A stretch of 64,000 nt of DNA from JANQMY01 sp965227095 (GTDB lineage: Bacteria > Pseudomonadota > Alphaproteobacteria > JANQMY01). The notes under the pieces are model-generated. The model was not told where the DNA came from and did not search any database. It was given only the letters and a program-made list of their open reading frames with translations. A program made the position numbers and the translations under genes. Shown piece after piece: positions 42,961 through 51,720 of this stretch (position 1 is the first letter of the stretch; the number at the start of each line of letters is the position of its first letter). The DNA lies in assembly GCA_965227095.1 (NCBI GenBank), contig CBDDFL010000001.1, forward strand, positions 2,108,001-2,172,000, read 5' to 3'.

Positions 42961-45504
42961 ATGAGCGACTCAAATCAACTGGGTTGGGCGATTGGCGGCG
43001 CGGTGGCGCTGGTCTTTTTGATTCCGATTTTGGGCATCGCCACGTCGGGCGGTGACGCGCCTTCGTCCACGCAAACGGCGAGGCCATCGTCCGCTGTAAC
43101 GCCCGATGAGCAGCCACCGGCGAATGAAACTCTTGCGCAAAAAATCGCCCGAACCACTAAGGTGGACGGTGCCCGCATTATTGGGGCCGATAATGAACCG
43201 GGCAATTGGCTCTCTTATGGCCGCACCTATGATGAGCAACGCTTTTCTCCGCTGACGGACATTAACGATCAGAACGCCGGCGATCTTGGGTTCGCCTGGA
43301 GTTATGAGACCGGCACCATTCGGGGGTTGGAAACCACACCCATTGTTATCGATGGGGTGATGTATGCGACCGGATCTTGGTCGAAGGTGTATGCGCTGGA
43401 CGCAAAGACCGGCAAGGAAATTTGGACTTTCGATCCCGAAGTCCCGGGCGCCTGGGCGCGCAAAGCCTGTTGCGATGTGGTGAACCGGGGTCTCGCCGTT
43501 TGGAACGGTAAGCTTTATCTGGGCACGCTTGACGGCCGCTTGATCGCGCTGGATGCGGTGACCGGCAAGCCCGTTTGGGAAAAGAACACGATCGACCGTG
43601 AAAAGCCTTACACCATCACCGGCGCGCCGCGTGTGGTGAAAGGCAAAGTGATCATCGGCAATGGCGGCGCGGAACTGGGCGTGCGCGGCTATATCACCGC
43701 GTATGATGCCGAAACCGGCGATCAGCTTTGGCGCTTCTTCACCGTGCCGGGCAATCCTGACGATCCGGTCGAACATCCGGAACTCGACGCCGCGATGGAC
43801 ACCTGGAATGATGGTGGGTCCGACGTGAAGTGGTGGGACGTGGGCGGCGGCGGCACGGTGTGGGACGCCATGGCCTATGACCCCGAATTGGATCTGCTCT
43901 ATATCGGAACCGGCAATGGCTCGCCGTGGGTGCGTTGGGTGCGCAGTCCCGGTGGCGGCGACAATTTGTATCTGTCGTCCATCGTGGCGATCAAGCCCGA
44001 TACGGGCGAGATGGCGTGGTATTATCAAACCACACCGGGCGATACGTGGGACTACACGGCGACCCAACATCTGATTTTGGCCGAACTGGAAATCGACGGT
44101 GCTGAGCGTAAAGTCATCATGCAAGCGCCGAAGAATGGCTTCTTTTATGTGCTGGACCGGGCCACCGGCGACCTGTTGTCGGCGGAAAACTATGTGAAGG
44201 TCACCTGGGCGACCCATGTTGATTTGAAAACCGGCCGTCCGGTGGAAGACACGACGCAGTCTTATCGCGACAAGGAAAAATGGGTCTATCCGCCGACATC
44301 GGGCGGCCACAACTGGCAGCCCATGGCCTTCAGCCCACAGACGAATTTGGTCTATATCCCTGCTTTGGAAACACCCACGCTGCATGTACCAGCAGAAGCG
44401 GATGCGTTTACGCTTATGCCGGGGGCGTGGAACCTGGGGGCTGATCTCGGCAAAGCGGCCGGTGTGATGGAAGACTTGATCAGAGAAGGGGCCGATCTTC
44501 CGGAAATCGTCGGCACCTTGTTGGCGTGGGATCCAGTCAAACAAGAAAAAGCCTGGGACGTGCGCCTTCCCACCGGCTGGAATGGGGGCATTCTGGCGAC
44601 TGCCGGGAATCTCGTTCTTCAAGGAACGGGCGACGGCCGCTTCGTGGTCTATCGCGCGGATAATGGCGAAAAGCTATACGACACAAATGTCAAAGGTGGT
44701 GTGATTGCGCCGCCGGTCACATACAAAGTCGATGGTGAGCAATATATCGCCGTCGCCGTTGGCTTTGGTGGCGCCTTCCCGCTGGCGGTGTTTAACGAGC
44801 CGAACGCGGCGGTCAACAAATATGGCAATGACGGCCGCATCATTGCATTCAAGCTCGGGGGCGCCAAGGACGTGCCAGGTTCCGCCATTGAGCGCGCGGC
44901 CTTGCAACAACCCCCGGCACCGACGGCGGACAAAGAAACCGTGCTGGCGGGGCGCGACATCTATCATCGCAACTGTGCCGTTTGTCATGGCTTCTTAGGG
45001 TTATCCGGCATGACCATTCCGGACCTTCGGGCATCGGACCCCAGCATATATGATTCCTATAAGGACATTTTGCTGGATGGTCTGTTGGCGGATAATGGCA
45101 TGGCATCCTTCGCCGATGTGCTGGACGAAGCCAAGGTGGAACAGGTGAAGGCCTATGTGATCAGCTTGGCCAACGAAGCCTATGCACTTCAGGAAGGTAT
45201 TGAAGTGCCGCAACCGGCGCCTGCCGCCGCCGCGCCTGTAGAGGAGGCCCCTGCACCAGCGGCCCCAACGGAAGAAGCGCCGGTTCCGGCACCATCGGAC
45301 GACACACCCGCGCCCGCTCCGGCGGCGGACGCCCCTGAAGAGGCGGCGGCACCTGACACCAGCACGGGGACGGACACCCCAGCGCTGCCGGATGCACCGG
45401 CGCAAGAACAATCCGCGGACCCAGAGGCAGCGTCGGCCACACCGGAAGCGGATGCCGCACCGGTCGTGACACCCGGCGAATCTCCCGATCCGGTGGCGCC
45501 TTAA
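42961..45504 (+). CDS. PQQ-dependent quinohaemoprotein dehydrogenase with cytochrome c domain and acidic tail
   Basis: The 847-aa protein starts at ATG 42961 with AAGGGGAGA. Residues 8-28 are a membrane anchor or signal. The PQQ propeller has the vicinal Cys170-Cys171 pair (ACCDVVNRG) and WWDVGGGGTVWDAMAYDPELDLLYIGTGNGSPW, as in type II/III alcohol dehydrogenases. A cytochrome c domain follows with Cys672-AV-Cys675-His676. About 100 C-terminal residues (750-847) are low complexity, Pro/Ala/Glu-rich, and unusual for the family. It oxidises alcohols in the periplasm, donating electrons via haem c. Confidence 0.95.
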   Translation: MSDSNQLGWAIGGAVALVFLIPILGIATSGGDAPSSTQTARPSSAVTPDEQPPANETLAQKIARTTKVDGARIIGADNEPGNWLSYGRTYDEQRFSPLTDINDQNAGDLGFAWSYETGTIRGLETTPIVIDGVMYATGSWSKVYALDAKTGKEIWTFDPEVPGAWARKACCDVVNRGLAVWNGKLYLGTLDGRLIALDAVTGKPVWEKNTIDREKPYTITGAPRVVKGKVIIGNGGAELGVRGYITAYDAETGDQLWRFFTVPGNPDDPVEHPELDAAMDTWNDGGSDVKWWDVGGGGTVWDAMAYDPELDLLYIGTGNGSPWVRWVRSPGGGDNLYLSSIVAIKPDTGEMAWYYQTTPGDTWDYTATQHLILAELEIDGAERKVIMQAPKNGFFYVLDRATGDLLSAENYVKVTWATHVDLKTGRPVEDTTQSYRDKEKWVYPPTSGGHNWQPMAFSPQTNLVYIPALETPTLHVPAEADAFTLMPGAWNLGADLGKAAGVMEDLIREGADLPEIVGTLLAWDPVKQEKAWDVRLPTGWNGGILATAGNLVLQGTGDGRFVVYRADNGEKLYDTNVKGGVIAPPVTYKVDGEQYIAVAVGFGGAFPLAVFNEPNAAVNKYGNDGRIIAFKLGGAKDVPGSAIERAALQQPPAPTADKETVLAGRDIYHRNCAVCHGFLGLSGMTIPDLRASDPSIYDSYKDILLDGLLADNGMASFADVLDEAKVEQVKAYVISLANEAYALQEGIEVPQPAPAAAAPVEEAPAPAAPTEEAPVPAPSDDTPAPAPAADAPEEAAAPDTSTGTDTPALPDAPAQEQSADPEAASATPEADAAPVVTPGESPDPVAP

Positions 45505-45698
45505 GGCTTCTATTTCACCACCGCCTGGCAGTGTTCGTCAGGCGGAACACGTAAGATCAGTATGTGAACGAGGGGCCTTTACCGGCGTGAGGATGACGGG
45601 GTGTCTGTTGAAACAGCCCTCGTCATATTTCACAAATTCCCTACCTGGTTTTCTGCGCGCCCCATGTGCCGTGGCCCCCATTGAAGGAGATCATTGTT

Positions 45699-46067
45699 TT
45701 GCCTCAACCTCTCTATGAACGCCTTGGTGGCTCGGACGCCGTCAAGAAAGCCGTGGATATCTTCTACGACAAGATGATGGCGGACGGCCGCGTGAATGGT
45801 TTTTTCGACAAGACCGACATGGAACGACAGCGCCGGCGTCAGGCTTCCTTCCTGCTGTTTGCTTTTGGAGGGCCCAATAATTATGACGGCCAAAACATGC
45901 GAGATGCCCATTCGGCGCTTTGGGAAAAGGGGCTCAATGACGAACATGTGGATATTGTGATTGAGCATCTGGCCGGCACGCTGAAAGAGCTGGGCGCGGC
46001 AGACGCGGATATCGCCGAAGTGGGGGCGATTGCCAATTCCGTCCGCGATGATGTGCTCGGCCGCTAG
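45699..46067 (+). CDS. Group 1-like truncated haemoglobin
   Basis: TTG 45699 is chosen because AAGGAGA lies 8 nt upstream, giving the usual 122 aa. The fold marks are MPQPLYERLGGSDAVKKAVDIFYDKMMAD and GPNNYDGQNMRDAHSAL with the proximal haem ligand His71. A GTG at 45666 would add a non-conserved extension. It probably binds O2 or NO in the cytoplasm. It stands alone. Confidence 0.9.
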   Translation: MPQPLYERLGGSDAVKKAVDIFYDKMMADGRVNGFFDKTDMERQRRRQASFLLFAFGGPNNYDGQNMRDAHSALWEKGLNDEHVDIVIEHLAGTLKELGAADADIAEVGAIANSVRDDVLGR

Positions 46068-46137
46068 CCCTTCTCTTCGTCCGGTCTTCATCCGAACAAA
46101 TAAACTGGATGCTCCGCCAATCGGCGAGCGCGCGCCC

Positions 46138-46356
46138 TTAATATTCGTAACTGGGGCGCGTGCGGTCTTGGTATTCCTTGAAGCTCACCGGCTCAACGCA
46201 GTGGTTGAACGGCTTTTTCTGGCATTCGCTGTAGAAGTGACCCTGTAGAATCTCATACCCCGCTTCCTGAAAATCGAAACTGGCACAGGCACCAAGCGGT
46301 GCCGCCAAAGCAGCCGTCAGGGCCAAGATTTTCAGTGTTTTGAAGGTCATACGCAT
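46138..46356 (-). CDS. Small lipoprotein, hypothetical
   Basis: The 72-aa protein from ATG 46356 (GGGAG upstream) has a lipoprotein signal peptide with lipobox LGAC at about 21-24. The mature peptide has two further cysteines (SECQKKPFNHCVEPVSF) and a basic/aromatic end. ATG 46350 is an alternative. The family is unknown. Confidence 0.7.
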   Translation of the reverse strand: MRMTFKTLKILALTAALAAPLGACASFDFQEAGYEILQGHFYSECQKKPFNHCVEPVSFKEYQDRTRPSYEY

Positions 46357-46571
46357 ACATCTCCCGCACAGATAAAACGCTCTTAAGGAACGCTTAACCA
46401 TAATGGCGGGGCAGGGCGGCTGGGCACAAGCAACGTTTCGTTTCAGCTTGTTGTAATGCGTGAAGGATTTTAATGGGGGCAGACCCCATTTAAGTCATCC
46501 TGACATAGGGGTGTCAGCAGGATGCGCGTATAGTGGCCCAGCTTGCGCAGCAACATGGATGAGGTCCCCAC

Positions 46572-47171
46572 ATGAAACACTATTACCATCCCCAAAGCAG
46601 AGCGGTGACGACCCTTTGGATGCTCACCGAGCTTGGCGCCAACCACGACCAAATCCTTGTGGATTTTCCGAACGGAGAAAACAGCCAACCGGCTTATCGC
46701 GCGATCAATCCCATGTGCAAAGTACCGGCCCTGGAAGATGAGGGCGTGGTGGTGACGGAAACGGCGGCCATCTGCGCCTATCTGGCGGACAAGTATCCGG
46801 AAAAAGGCTTCGCCCCACCCGTTGGGTCGACGGAACGGGGCGCCTATTACCGTTATCTGTTTTTTCCCGGTGCGGTGCTGGAGCCCATGTTCTCGATGAT
46901 CCAGTTTGGCGTGACGGACTATTCCGCGCAATCGGCCGGGTGGGGAGACCTTGACCGGTGCCTGGAGACGATCGAGCAAATGACGCCGGATAGTGATTGG
47001 GCATTGGGCAAACAGTTTACCGCGGCCGATATTGTGTTCGGCGGATTCTTGGATTTTGCCGTCCAGTTCGGATGGCTGTCCTCGCCCACACCGAAGGTTG
47101 CCGCTTATGTGAAACGCCTCAAAACGCGCCCAGCGTATCGCGACAGCCACGACCCCTTCTGGTATGAATGA
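46572..47171 (+). CDS. Glutathione S-transferase-like protein
   Basis: The 199-aa protein has an N-terminal thioredoxin-like GST domain with MKHYYHPQSRAVTTLWMLTELG and the cis-proline/gamma-Glu binding segments INPMCKVPALEDEGVVVTETAAICAYLADKYP. The C-terminal helical domain is ALGKQFTAADIVFGGFL. It conjugates glutathione to electrophiles or acts in reductive dechlorination or isomerisation. It could belong to the halogen-related functions in this window, but there is no direct link. Confidence 0.93.
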   Translation: MKHYYHPQSRAVTTLWMLTELGANHDQILVDFPNGENSQPAYRAINPMCKVPALEDEGVVVTETAAICAYLADKYPEKGFAPPVGSTERGAYYRYLFFPGAVLEPMFSMIQFGVTDYSAQSAGWGDLDRCLETIEQMTPDSDWALGKQFTAADIVFGGFLDFAVQFGWLSSPTPKVAAYVKRLKTRPAYRDSHDPFWYE

Positions 47172-47186
47172 CCGCGTGGGGTGGTG

Positions 47187-47672
47187 TTAGAAAACCCCCA
47201 TGCTCAATCCCGCTGCCATGGCCGCGCCCAAGTCGCGGCACCGCGTTAAATCGTTCGCTGAAATGATCTTTTCCGCCAGAATGGCCTCCGGCGTTTGTGC
47301 ATGTGTACAGACGATGAGCGGTTCTTGCACTTGTTTAAGCCGCCAGCCGGTGGCGATGCGCGCGGTTTGCCGGGCGGCGTTTTCGCCGTCGGATCCTGCG
47401 CAGATCAGCTGAGCATAGGCGCGGCCTTCAATGCGGCCCAGCACCGGATAATAACAGCGGTCGTAAAAATCCTTCATGACCCCGGCGATCGCGGCCAGGT
47501 TTTCGGGCGCTGCAAAGATATAGCCGTCCGCCGCCAGCAGGTCTTCCGGCTGTGAGTCGATGGCCTTTTTTAAAACCACCTCAGCCTCCGCCCGCGCGCC
47601 GTCCGCCGCGGCCTCGGCCATTTGCCGCGTGCCGCCGGTTTTGGAGTGATAGATGATTGCAAGCTTGGTCAT
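47187..47672 (-). CDS. Flavodoxin/WrbA-like NAD(P)H oxidoreductase
   Basis: The 161-aa protein starts at ATG 47672 (an upstream TTG is not convincing). The FMN phosphate loop is HSKTGGTRQMA at about 9-19, and the second FMN loop is FAAPENLAAIAGVMKDFYDRCYY. It is a short NAD(P)H:quinone oxidoreductase-type flavodoxin fold. The start lacks a strong Shine-Dalgarno. It is convergent with the GST gene. Confidence 0.85.
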   Translation of the reverse strand: MTKLAIIYHSKTGGTRQMAEAAADGARAEAEVVLKKAIDSQPEDLLAADGYIFAAPENLAAIAGVMKDFYDRCYYPVLGRIEGRAYAQLICAGSDGENAARQTARIATGWRLKQVQEPLIVCTHAQTPEAILAEKIISANDLTRCRDLGAAMAAGLSMGVF

Positions 47673-47852
47673 TGAAGGCGTGTAGAAGAGCGACTCTATA
47701 GCGTACATTATTCGCCTTTGGCAGGAAGGCCAACTGTAAGTCTCAGGTGCGATTTCCAATTATCTCCACCTCTACTTGCAATGTTTTTCACGCTTTCATA
47801 TTATCCATGCGTGTGCCTTTTGGGGATGCCAACTAAAAGTTCGGGGGAGTGA

Positions 47853-48299
47853 ATGTCGCGTATTGCTTTGGCTATTTTTGTCGTTTTGTTTGCTTCGGCT
47901 TGCACAACAACTCACACGGAACCAGATTCATCGTCGCCGCGGGCATTGATTTCGGGGGTACAAAAGAACTGTGTTTTCGCGTGTAAAGCTGGTGTTTTTA
48001 TCAATGCCATCAACGGCGTTGAGGTGAGTAAGAACTGGAAAACAAACGGATACTACATGGTTCCTGGACCGACCAGTGTGTTGGTATCCGCAGTTGATGC
48101 TGGACTATATGGCGTGTGCGAGCTCCGCTTCAATGTCATCGCCGGAGAAGAATACAAAGCCAGTCATAAGATCAAAGGCGACAAGTTTGAGGTGGTTGCT
48201 GCGGACCGAGCCGGAAAGACAGTCGCTTCCTGTGTGGCAAACATGGGACCCGTTCCGCCCAGCGCGCCGGCTGTCCCGATTATCGTTCCTGTCGGATAA
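47853..48299 (+). CDS. Secreted lipoprotein, paralogue 1
   Basis: The 148-aa protein has a lipobox FASAC at about 13-17. The mature domain carries QKNCVFACKAGVFINAINGVEVSK, GYYMVPGPTSVLVSA and GVCELRFNVIAGEEYKA, with Cys residues conserved in the next gene. The 48305 gene is a tandem paralogue. No family is recognised; the layout (small beta-rich lipoprotein) suggests a surface or stress factor. Confidence 0.75.
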   Translation: MSRIALAIFVVLFASACTTTHTEPDSSSPRALISGVQKNCVFACKAGVFINAINGVEVSKNWKTNGYYMVPGPTSVLVSAVDAGLYGVCELRFNVIAGEEYKASHKIKGDKFEVVAADRAGKTVASCVANMGPVPPSAPAVPIIVPVG

Positions 48300-48304
48300 C
48301 TTTG

Positions 48305-48766
48305 ATGGGCTTTAAGATGAAAGATACTATCAATGCCGTCGTTGCGGTCCCAGTGTGTCTTGTCCTCTTGGCCGCCTGTGCTGCGCCGTCGCCAAGTAAA
48401 CTATCGGGCGACGAAGACCACGCTGTACTCTATACCACACCAGTGAATTGTGTTGCTGTTGGTGCTTGTGTTTCCCGGGTGCAGGTACAAGCAATCAACG
48501 GCGACGCCGTGCAAAAGTTGACTACTCAGTACAACTACAAAGTACCACCTGGCGCCTTATCGATTATCGTTAAAGCATTTCCGGTTCTAGGAGAGGGGAG
48601 GCCTTTTGTTCAGGGAATTTGCGAGCTCAAGATCAACGCCAAGGCGGGAACACTATATTACATTAATCGGGAGGATCTCGATCGTAGTAAACAAGCGTTT
48701 TTCATTCATGCTAGACTGAAAGACGGAAAGGAAGTTGCAACGTGCACGGCCCCGTTTAGTCGATGA
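48305..48766 (+). CDS. Secreted lipoprotein, paralogue 2
   Basis: The 153-aa protein from ATG 48305 has a lipobox LAAC in VCLVLLAACAAP. It aligns over the mature part with the upstream gene: VNCVAVGACVSRVQVQAINGDAVQ, YNYKVPPGALSIIV and GICELKINAKAG, closing VATC. Only 5 bp separate the pair, so they are one transcript and probably arose by duplication. An ATG at 48317 is an alternative start. Confidence 0.75.
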   Translation: MGFKMKDTINAVVAVPVCLVLLAACAAPSPSKLSGDEDHAVLYTTPVNCVAVGACVSRVQVQAINGDAVQKLTTQYNYKVPPGALSIIVKAFPVLGEGRPFVQGICELKINAKAGTLYYINREDLDRSKQAFFIHARLKDGKEVATCTAPFSR

Positions 48767-48790
48767 AACACTGTTATTCGTCGTCGGCAG

Positions 48791-49681
48791 CTATGTTATT
48801 TTGTTCCGGAAGTTTCTGATCAGTTCCGCAAGCCTTTTTGGCGCCTCTACATGAACATCATGGCCCACGCCGTCAATGGCGGCAAAGGCGCCGCCGGTTT
48901 CGGTGGCCACCGCCCGTGCCGCGTCATGGGGAATGGATGCGTCTTCCGTACCGCTCACATGGAGACTTCGCACCGGAAGTTCTTTGTACAGACCGGAAAT
49001 GACGCGAAGTCCGTCAATAGTGTATTGCCGCCGAATATAGACAAGAAACGCCCAGCGTGTGCCGCGAATGCGATGAGCCGCCTGAATGAAGGCTTCGTGT
49101 TGGGGGGAAAACACATCGCTCAAGCGCGATTTTTGTGCAAATGCCACTTCCCCCAAAATAGGGATGAACGGAACGATCTGCGCCGGATCCATGGCAGTCC
49201 CCGTTCCAATCGTCACCACGCCAGACGCATGGTCGGTGTAATCCGAGGCGGCGATCATCGCAATCATGCCGCCTACGGAATGCCCCACAAAAAGGGCCTG
49301 TTCCACCCCCAAGGCATTCAACAAGTGAATGCCTTGTCGGGCCCATAAAGTGTAGCCATAGGTCGCGCCAAACCCGCGGTCGGAAAATCCGTTGCCGTAA
49401 TAATCGAAGGCGATCACGCGGTGGCTGCGGGCAAGTTCCTGGGCAAGGCCTTCTTGCCAATCGGCGACGCCACGCCCGCTGCCGTGAAACAGAAGGATGG
49501 CCGGGGCATCCCGCGGCCCCGTATCCAGGTAATGGGTGCGGCCGTCGGGCAAGTCAAGGAACTGGGCACCGGGCCAGGGTGTTAGATCTCGGGTTGCGGT
49601 GTCTTCCTGAAGGCCGGGCAAAAACGAACTCGCGGTCCAAGCCAAGGTAAAACCGAGAAAGACCAACACCAATTTGCGCAT
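48791..49681 (-). CDS. Secreted alpha/beta hydrolase
   Basis: The 296-aa protein starts at ATG 49681, preferred over ATG 49696, with a hydrophobic signal or anchor (LVLVFLGFTLAWTASSFLPG). The fold motifs are LLFHGSGRGVADWQ (oxyanion), FVGHSVGG (nucleophile Ser elbow), SGTEDASIPH (acid) and GVGHDVHVEAP (base). It is an esterase or lipase-like enzyme of unknown substrate, probably periplasmic. Confidence 0.88.
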   Translation of the reverse strand: MRKLVLVFLGFTLAWTASSFLPGLQEDTATRDLTPWPGAQFLDLPDGRTHYLDTGPRDAPAILLFHGSGRGVADWQEGLAQELARSHRVIAFDYYGNGFSDRGFGATYGYTLWARQGIHLLNALGVEQALFVGHSVGGMIAMIAASDYTDHASGVVTIGTGTAMDPAQIVPFIPILGEVAFAQKSRLSDVFSPQHEAFIQAAHRIRGTRWAFLVYIRRQYTIDGLRVISGLYKELPVRSLHVSGTEDASIPHDAARAVATETGGAFAAIDGVGHDVHVEAPKRLAELIRNFRNKIT

Positions 49682-49873
49682 ACGAGTTCGTCCCATTCCA
49701 CCAATTTCTGTTTATCTATGTGGGGAATGAGAACCATACTTAAAGGCCGTAAAGGATTACCATTCAACGGCGATAGGCATTGAATGTGTCTGGTTGCGCA
49801 GTTCCCCAATCAGGCAATATGATAGTGAAGGTTTTGGACCAATCTTCCAGCAAATGATCCTGGATGGAGACGG

Positions 49874-50050
49874 GTGATAGAGAAAAAGACTGTTGATGGC
49901 CAAGGGAAGAGACAAAAGTGGCTCGATGAAAACAAGGCTGCGATTGATCATCACAATATTCGCATCGAGACTGAGGGATGCCTGATTAAGCCGGATTGGT
50001 TTGATGATTCCGGTCAAGATAACCTATCCACTAAAGACCAGTCTTGCTAA
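49874..50050 (+). CDS. Orphan CcdA-like antitoxin, short form
   Basis: A GTG-started frame of 58 aa, with GGATGGAGA upstream, contains QKWLDENKAAIDHHNIRIETEG followed by PDWF, which matches the toxin-binding C-terminal half of CcdA-family antitoxins (pattern W-x-x-E-N-x-x-A-I-x-x-x-N-x-x-x-E-x-x-G). The N-terminal ribbon-helix-helix is short or missing, and no ccdB-like gene follows. It may be a degraded remnant or an anti-toxin that acts alone. Confidence 0.5.
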   Translation: MIEKKTVDGQGKRQKWLDENKAAIDHHNIRIETEGCLIKPDWFDDSGQDNLSTKDQSC

Positions 50051-50069
50051 GTCGGTTTGGATTTCGGTC

Positions 50070-50738
50070 CTAAAAATAGGTCAGCCGTTTCTTTAGGCGG
50101 CCAGCCGTGTACAGCTTGGCGGGGCGGTGGGCGCCCGCCCGGTAGCTTTTTCCGGTTTCTTCGAGTTGGAAATTCGCCGAAATCCACTTCCGGAAATTCC
50201 GTTTATCAATATCCTTACCCTGAACAATTTCGTAAGCGCGCTGAAGCTGGGGAATGGTGAATTCCTTCGGTAAGATGCGGAAGACAATGTTCGTATACTC
50301 AAACTTAGCGATAAGCCGTTCTTTTGCGCGCGTGACGATCTCTTCATGGTCAAAGGCGAGCTTCGGCAACGCCCAGGCCGGAAACCATGCGGCTTCCAAC
50401 GCATCCGAAGATCCGGACACCGCTGTGTTTTTCGATTGCAGAACACCGAAATAGGCGACCGACACAACGCGTTCCCTAGGGTCGCGATTGGGCGCGCCGA
50501 ACGTGGCGAGTTGTTCAAGGTATTCCGGCTTGATCCCGGTTTCTTCGAGAAGTTCGCGGCGGGCGCAACTTTCCAGATCTTCGTCCATGTCCAGAAACCC
50601 GCCGGGCAGCGCCCATTTCCCTTTGAACGGCGCATTTTTTCGTTTGATCAGCAACAGGCGCAACTCGTCGGCTTGTATGGAAAACAATACAACATCTGTG
50701 GTCACCGACGGGTGCGGAAATTTGTAGGTATATGGCAT
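50070..50738 (-). CDS. Nudix–wHTH regulator, NrtR-like
   Basis: The 222-aa protein starts at ATG 50738. The N-terminal Nudix domain opens PSVTTDVVLFSIQADELRLLLIKRKNAPFKGKWALPGGFLDMDEDL, and the Nudix box is GFLDMDEDLESCARRELLEETG. The C-terminal part (KFEYTNIVFRILPKEFTIPQLQRAYEIVQGKDIDKRNFRKWI) matches the winged helix of NrtR-type regulators of NAD metabolism. No NAD gene is adjacent. A perfect palindrome at 50759-50782 upstream is a candidate operator. Confidence 0.85.
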   Translation of the reverse strand: MPYTYKFPHPSVTTDVVLFSIQADELRLLLIKRKNAPFKGKWALPGGFLDMDEDLESCARRELLEETGIKPEYLEQLATFGAPNRDPRERVVSVAYFGVLQSKNTAVSGSSDALEAAWFPAWALPKLAFDHEEIVTRAKERLIAKFEYTNIVFRILPKEFTIPQLQRAYEIVQGKDIDKRNFRKWISANFQLEETGKSYRAGAHRPAKLYTAGRLKKRLTYF

Positions 50739-50758
50739 GTTCAGTTTGTGTATTGACA

Positions 50759-50782
50759 ACACTTAGTGTTTCTACTAAGTGT
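50759..50782. promoter_or_regulatory. Perfect 9-bp-arm palindrome before the NrtR-like gene
   Basis: ACACTTAGT (50759-50767), GTTTCT, ACTAAGTGT (50774-50782). It lies 20 bp upstream of the Nudix-regulator ATG and also in front of the rightward gene at 50862. A TTGACA at 50753-50758 abuts its left end. Sites of the NrtR group also have paired TAGT/ACTA halves (from memory). Confidence 0.7.
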
Positions 50783-50861
50783 AAAAATAACAATAACAGA
50801 TGGACTGATCAAGAGTGTTGCCGACGGTAGATGGCAACGACGACAACGTCGGATTGGAACA

Positions 50862-51581
50862 ATGGACGACAATCGGGCAGGGCAATTGACACAGGGAAAT
50901 GCGCCCTATGCAGACCTCCGGCTCCCGAATGTGGAGCGGGAGATACGTAAGATTCGGTCGGGCGCCGTGACCGGCGTGTTTGTTTCCGCTGGCTTGGTCG
51001 GGTTGGTGATGTTGGCGAACTATGACCCTGTCGTGGTCCGGTTCGCGGCCCTTTTCACGGACGCGCGCACGTCCATTTGGGTCGATTTACTGGTCACAGA
51101 AACACCGTGGATTGCCGTTGGCCTGGTCGTGTTGCACGCATCGTTCACCTGCATGGTCGCTTATTTTCGATTTCAAAAAACGCTGGGCGACTATCTAGAG
51201 AGACTGCAAACGGCATTCACGGTGGCTTTCCAGATTTGCAACGCAGATGGTGTGAGGGATCCTGAAAAGCGGGCTCTCGCCGCCCAAATACTCTGGCAAG
51301 GGCAACACAACCGGTGGCACGATATCTTCGGATTGATCGCTGCGCGGATGCAGGCGATCGTCATTGTAGCGGCGCCGTGGGCGGCATTGTTGATGGCCGC
51401 GTTTATCTCGGGGATCGGCGATGGGGACGCGATCCGTGCGGCGGTAACAGCCTCTCTTACCCCTCGATTGGTGGAGGCCGTGTTGATCTATCGGCAAAAT
51501 AGGGACCTCTTGTCTTTCGACCGTGACCAGACCTTCGGTGGATTTGAAGACCTTCATCAGGCGGTGGGGGACGGCGCCTAA
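50862..51581 (+). CDS. Integral membrane protein, hypothetical
   Basis: The 239-aa protein starts at ATG 50862 and has three hydrophobic helices: GAVTGVFVSAGLVGLVMLA, PWIAVGLVVLHASFTCMVAY and IVIVAAPWAALLMAAFISGIGD. The cytoplasmic parts are charged; no catalytic motif is recognised. It is divergent from the NrtR-like gene across the palindrome and may be under its control. Confidence 0.7.
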   Translation: MDDNRAGQLTQGNAPYADLRLPNVEREIRKIRSGAVTGVFVSAGLVGLVMLANYDPVVVRFAALFTDARTSIWVDLLVTETPWIAVGLVVLHASFTCMVAYFRFQKTLGDYLERLQTAFTVAFQICNADGVRDPEKRALAAQILWQGQHNRWHDIFGLIAARMQAIVIVAAPWAALLMAAFISGIGDGDAIRAAVTASLTPRLVEAVLIYRQNRDLLSFDRDQTFGGFEDLHQAVGDGA

Positions 51582-51720
51582 AGACCTTTCGGGCGGCTCC
51601 GGCAGCGGTCCCAAACCGTTAACGCCCCACCTTGCCGGTGACGCCTCAATACGCTAGGAAAGGCGCCCATTGGTAACGGGGCAGCCGCCAGGTTCCGCCC
51701 CCTCCGGATACGATGTGATC

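Noticed and set aside
42970..44622. 550-aa minus-strand open frame
   Set aside because: It lies antisense to the PQQ dehydrogenase and only reflects its codon bias; no domain or good start is present.
45001..45472. Arg/Gly- and Ala-rich minus-strand frames
   Set aside because: They are shadows of the Pro/Ala/Glu tail of the PQQ dehydrogenase.
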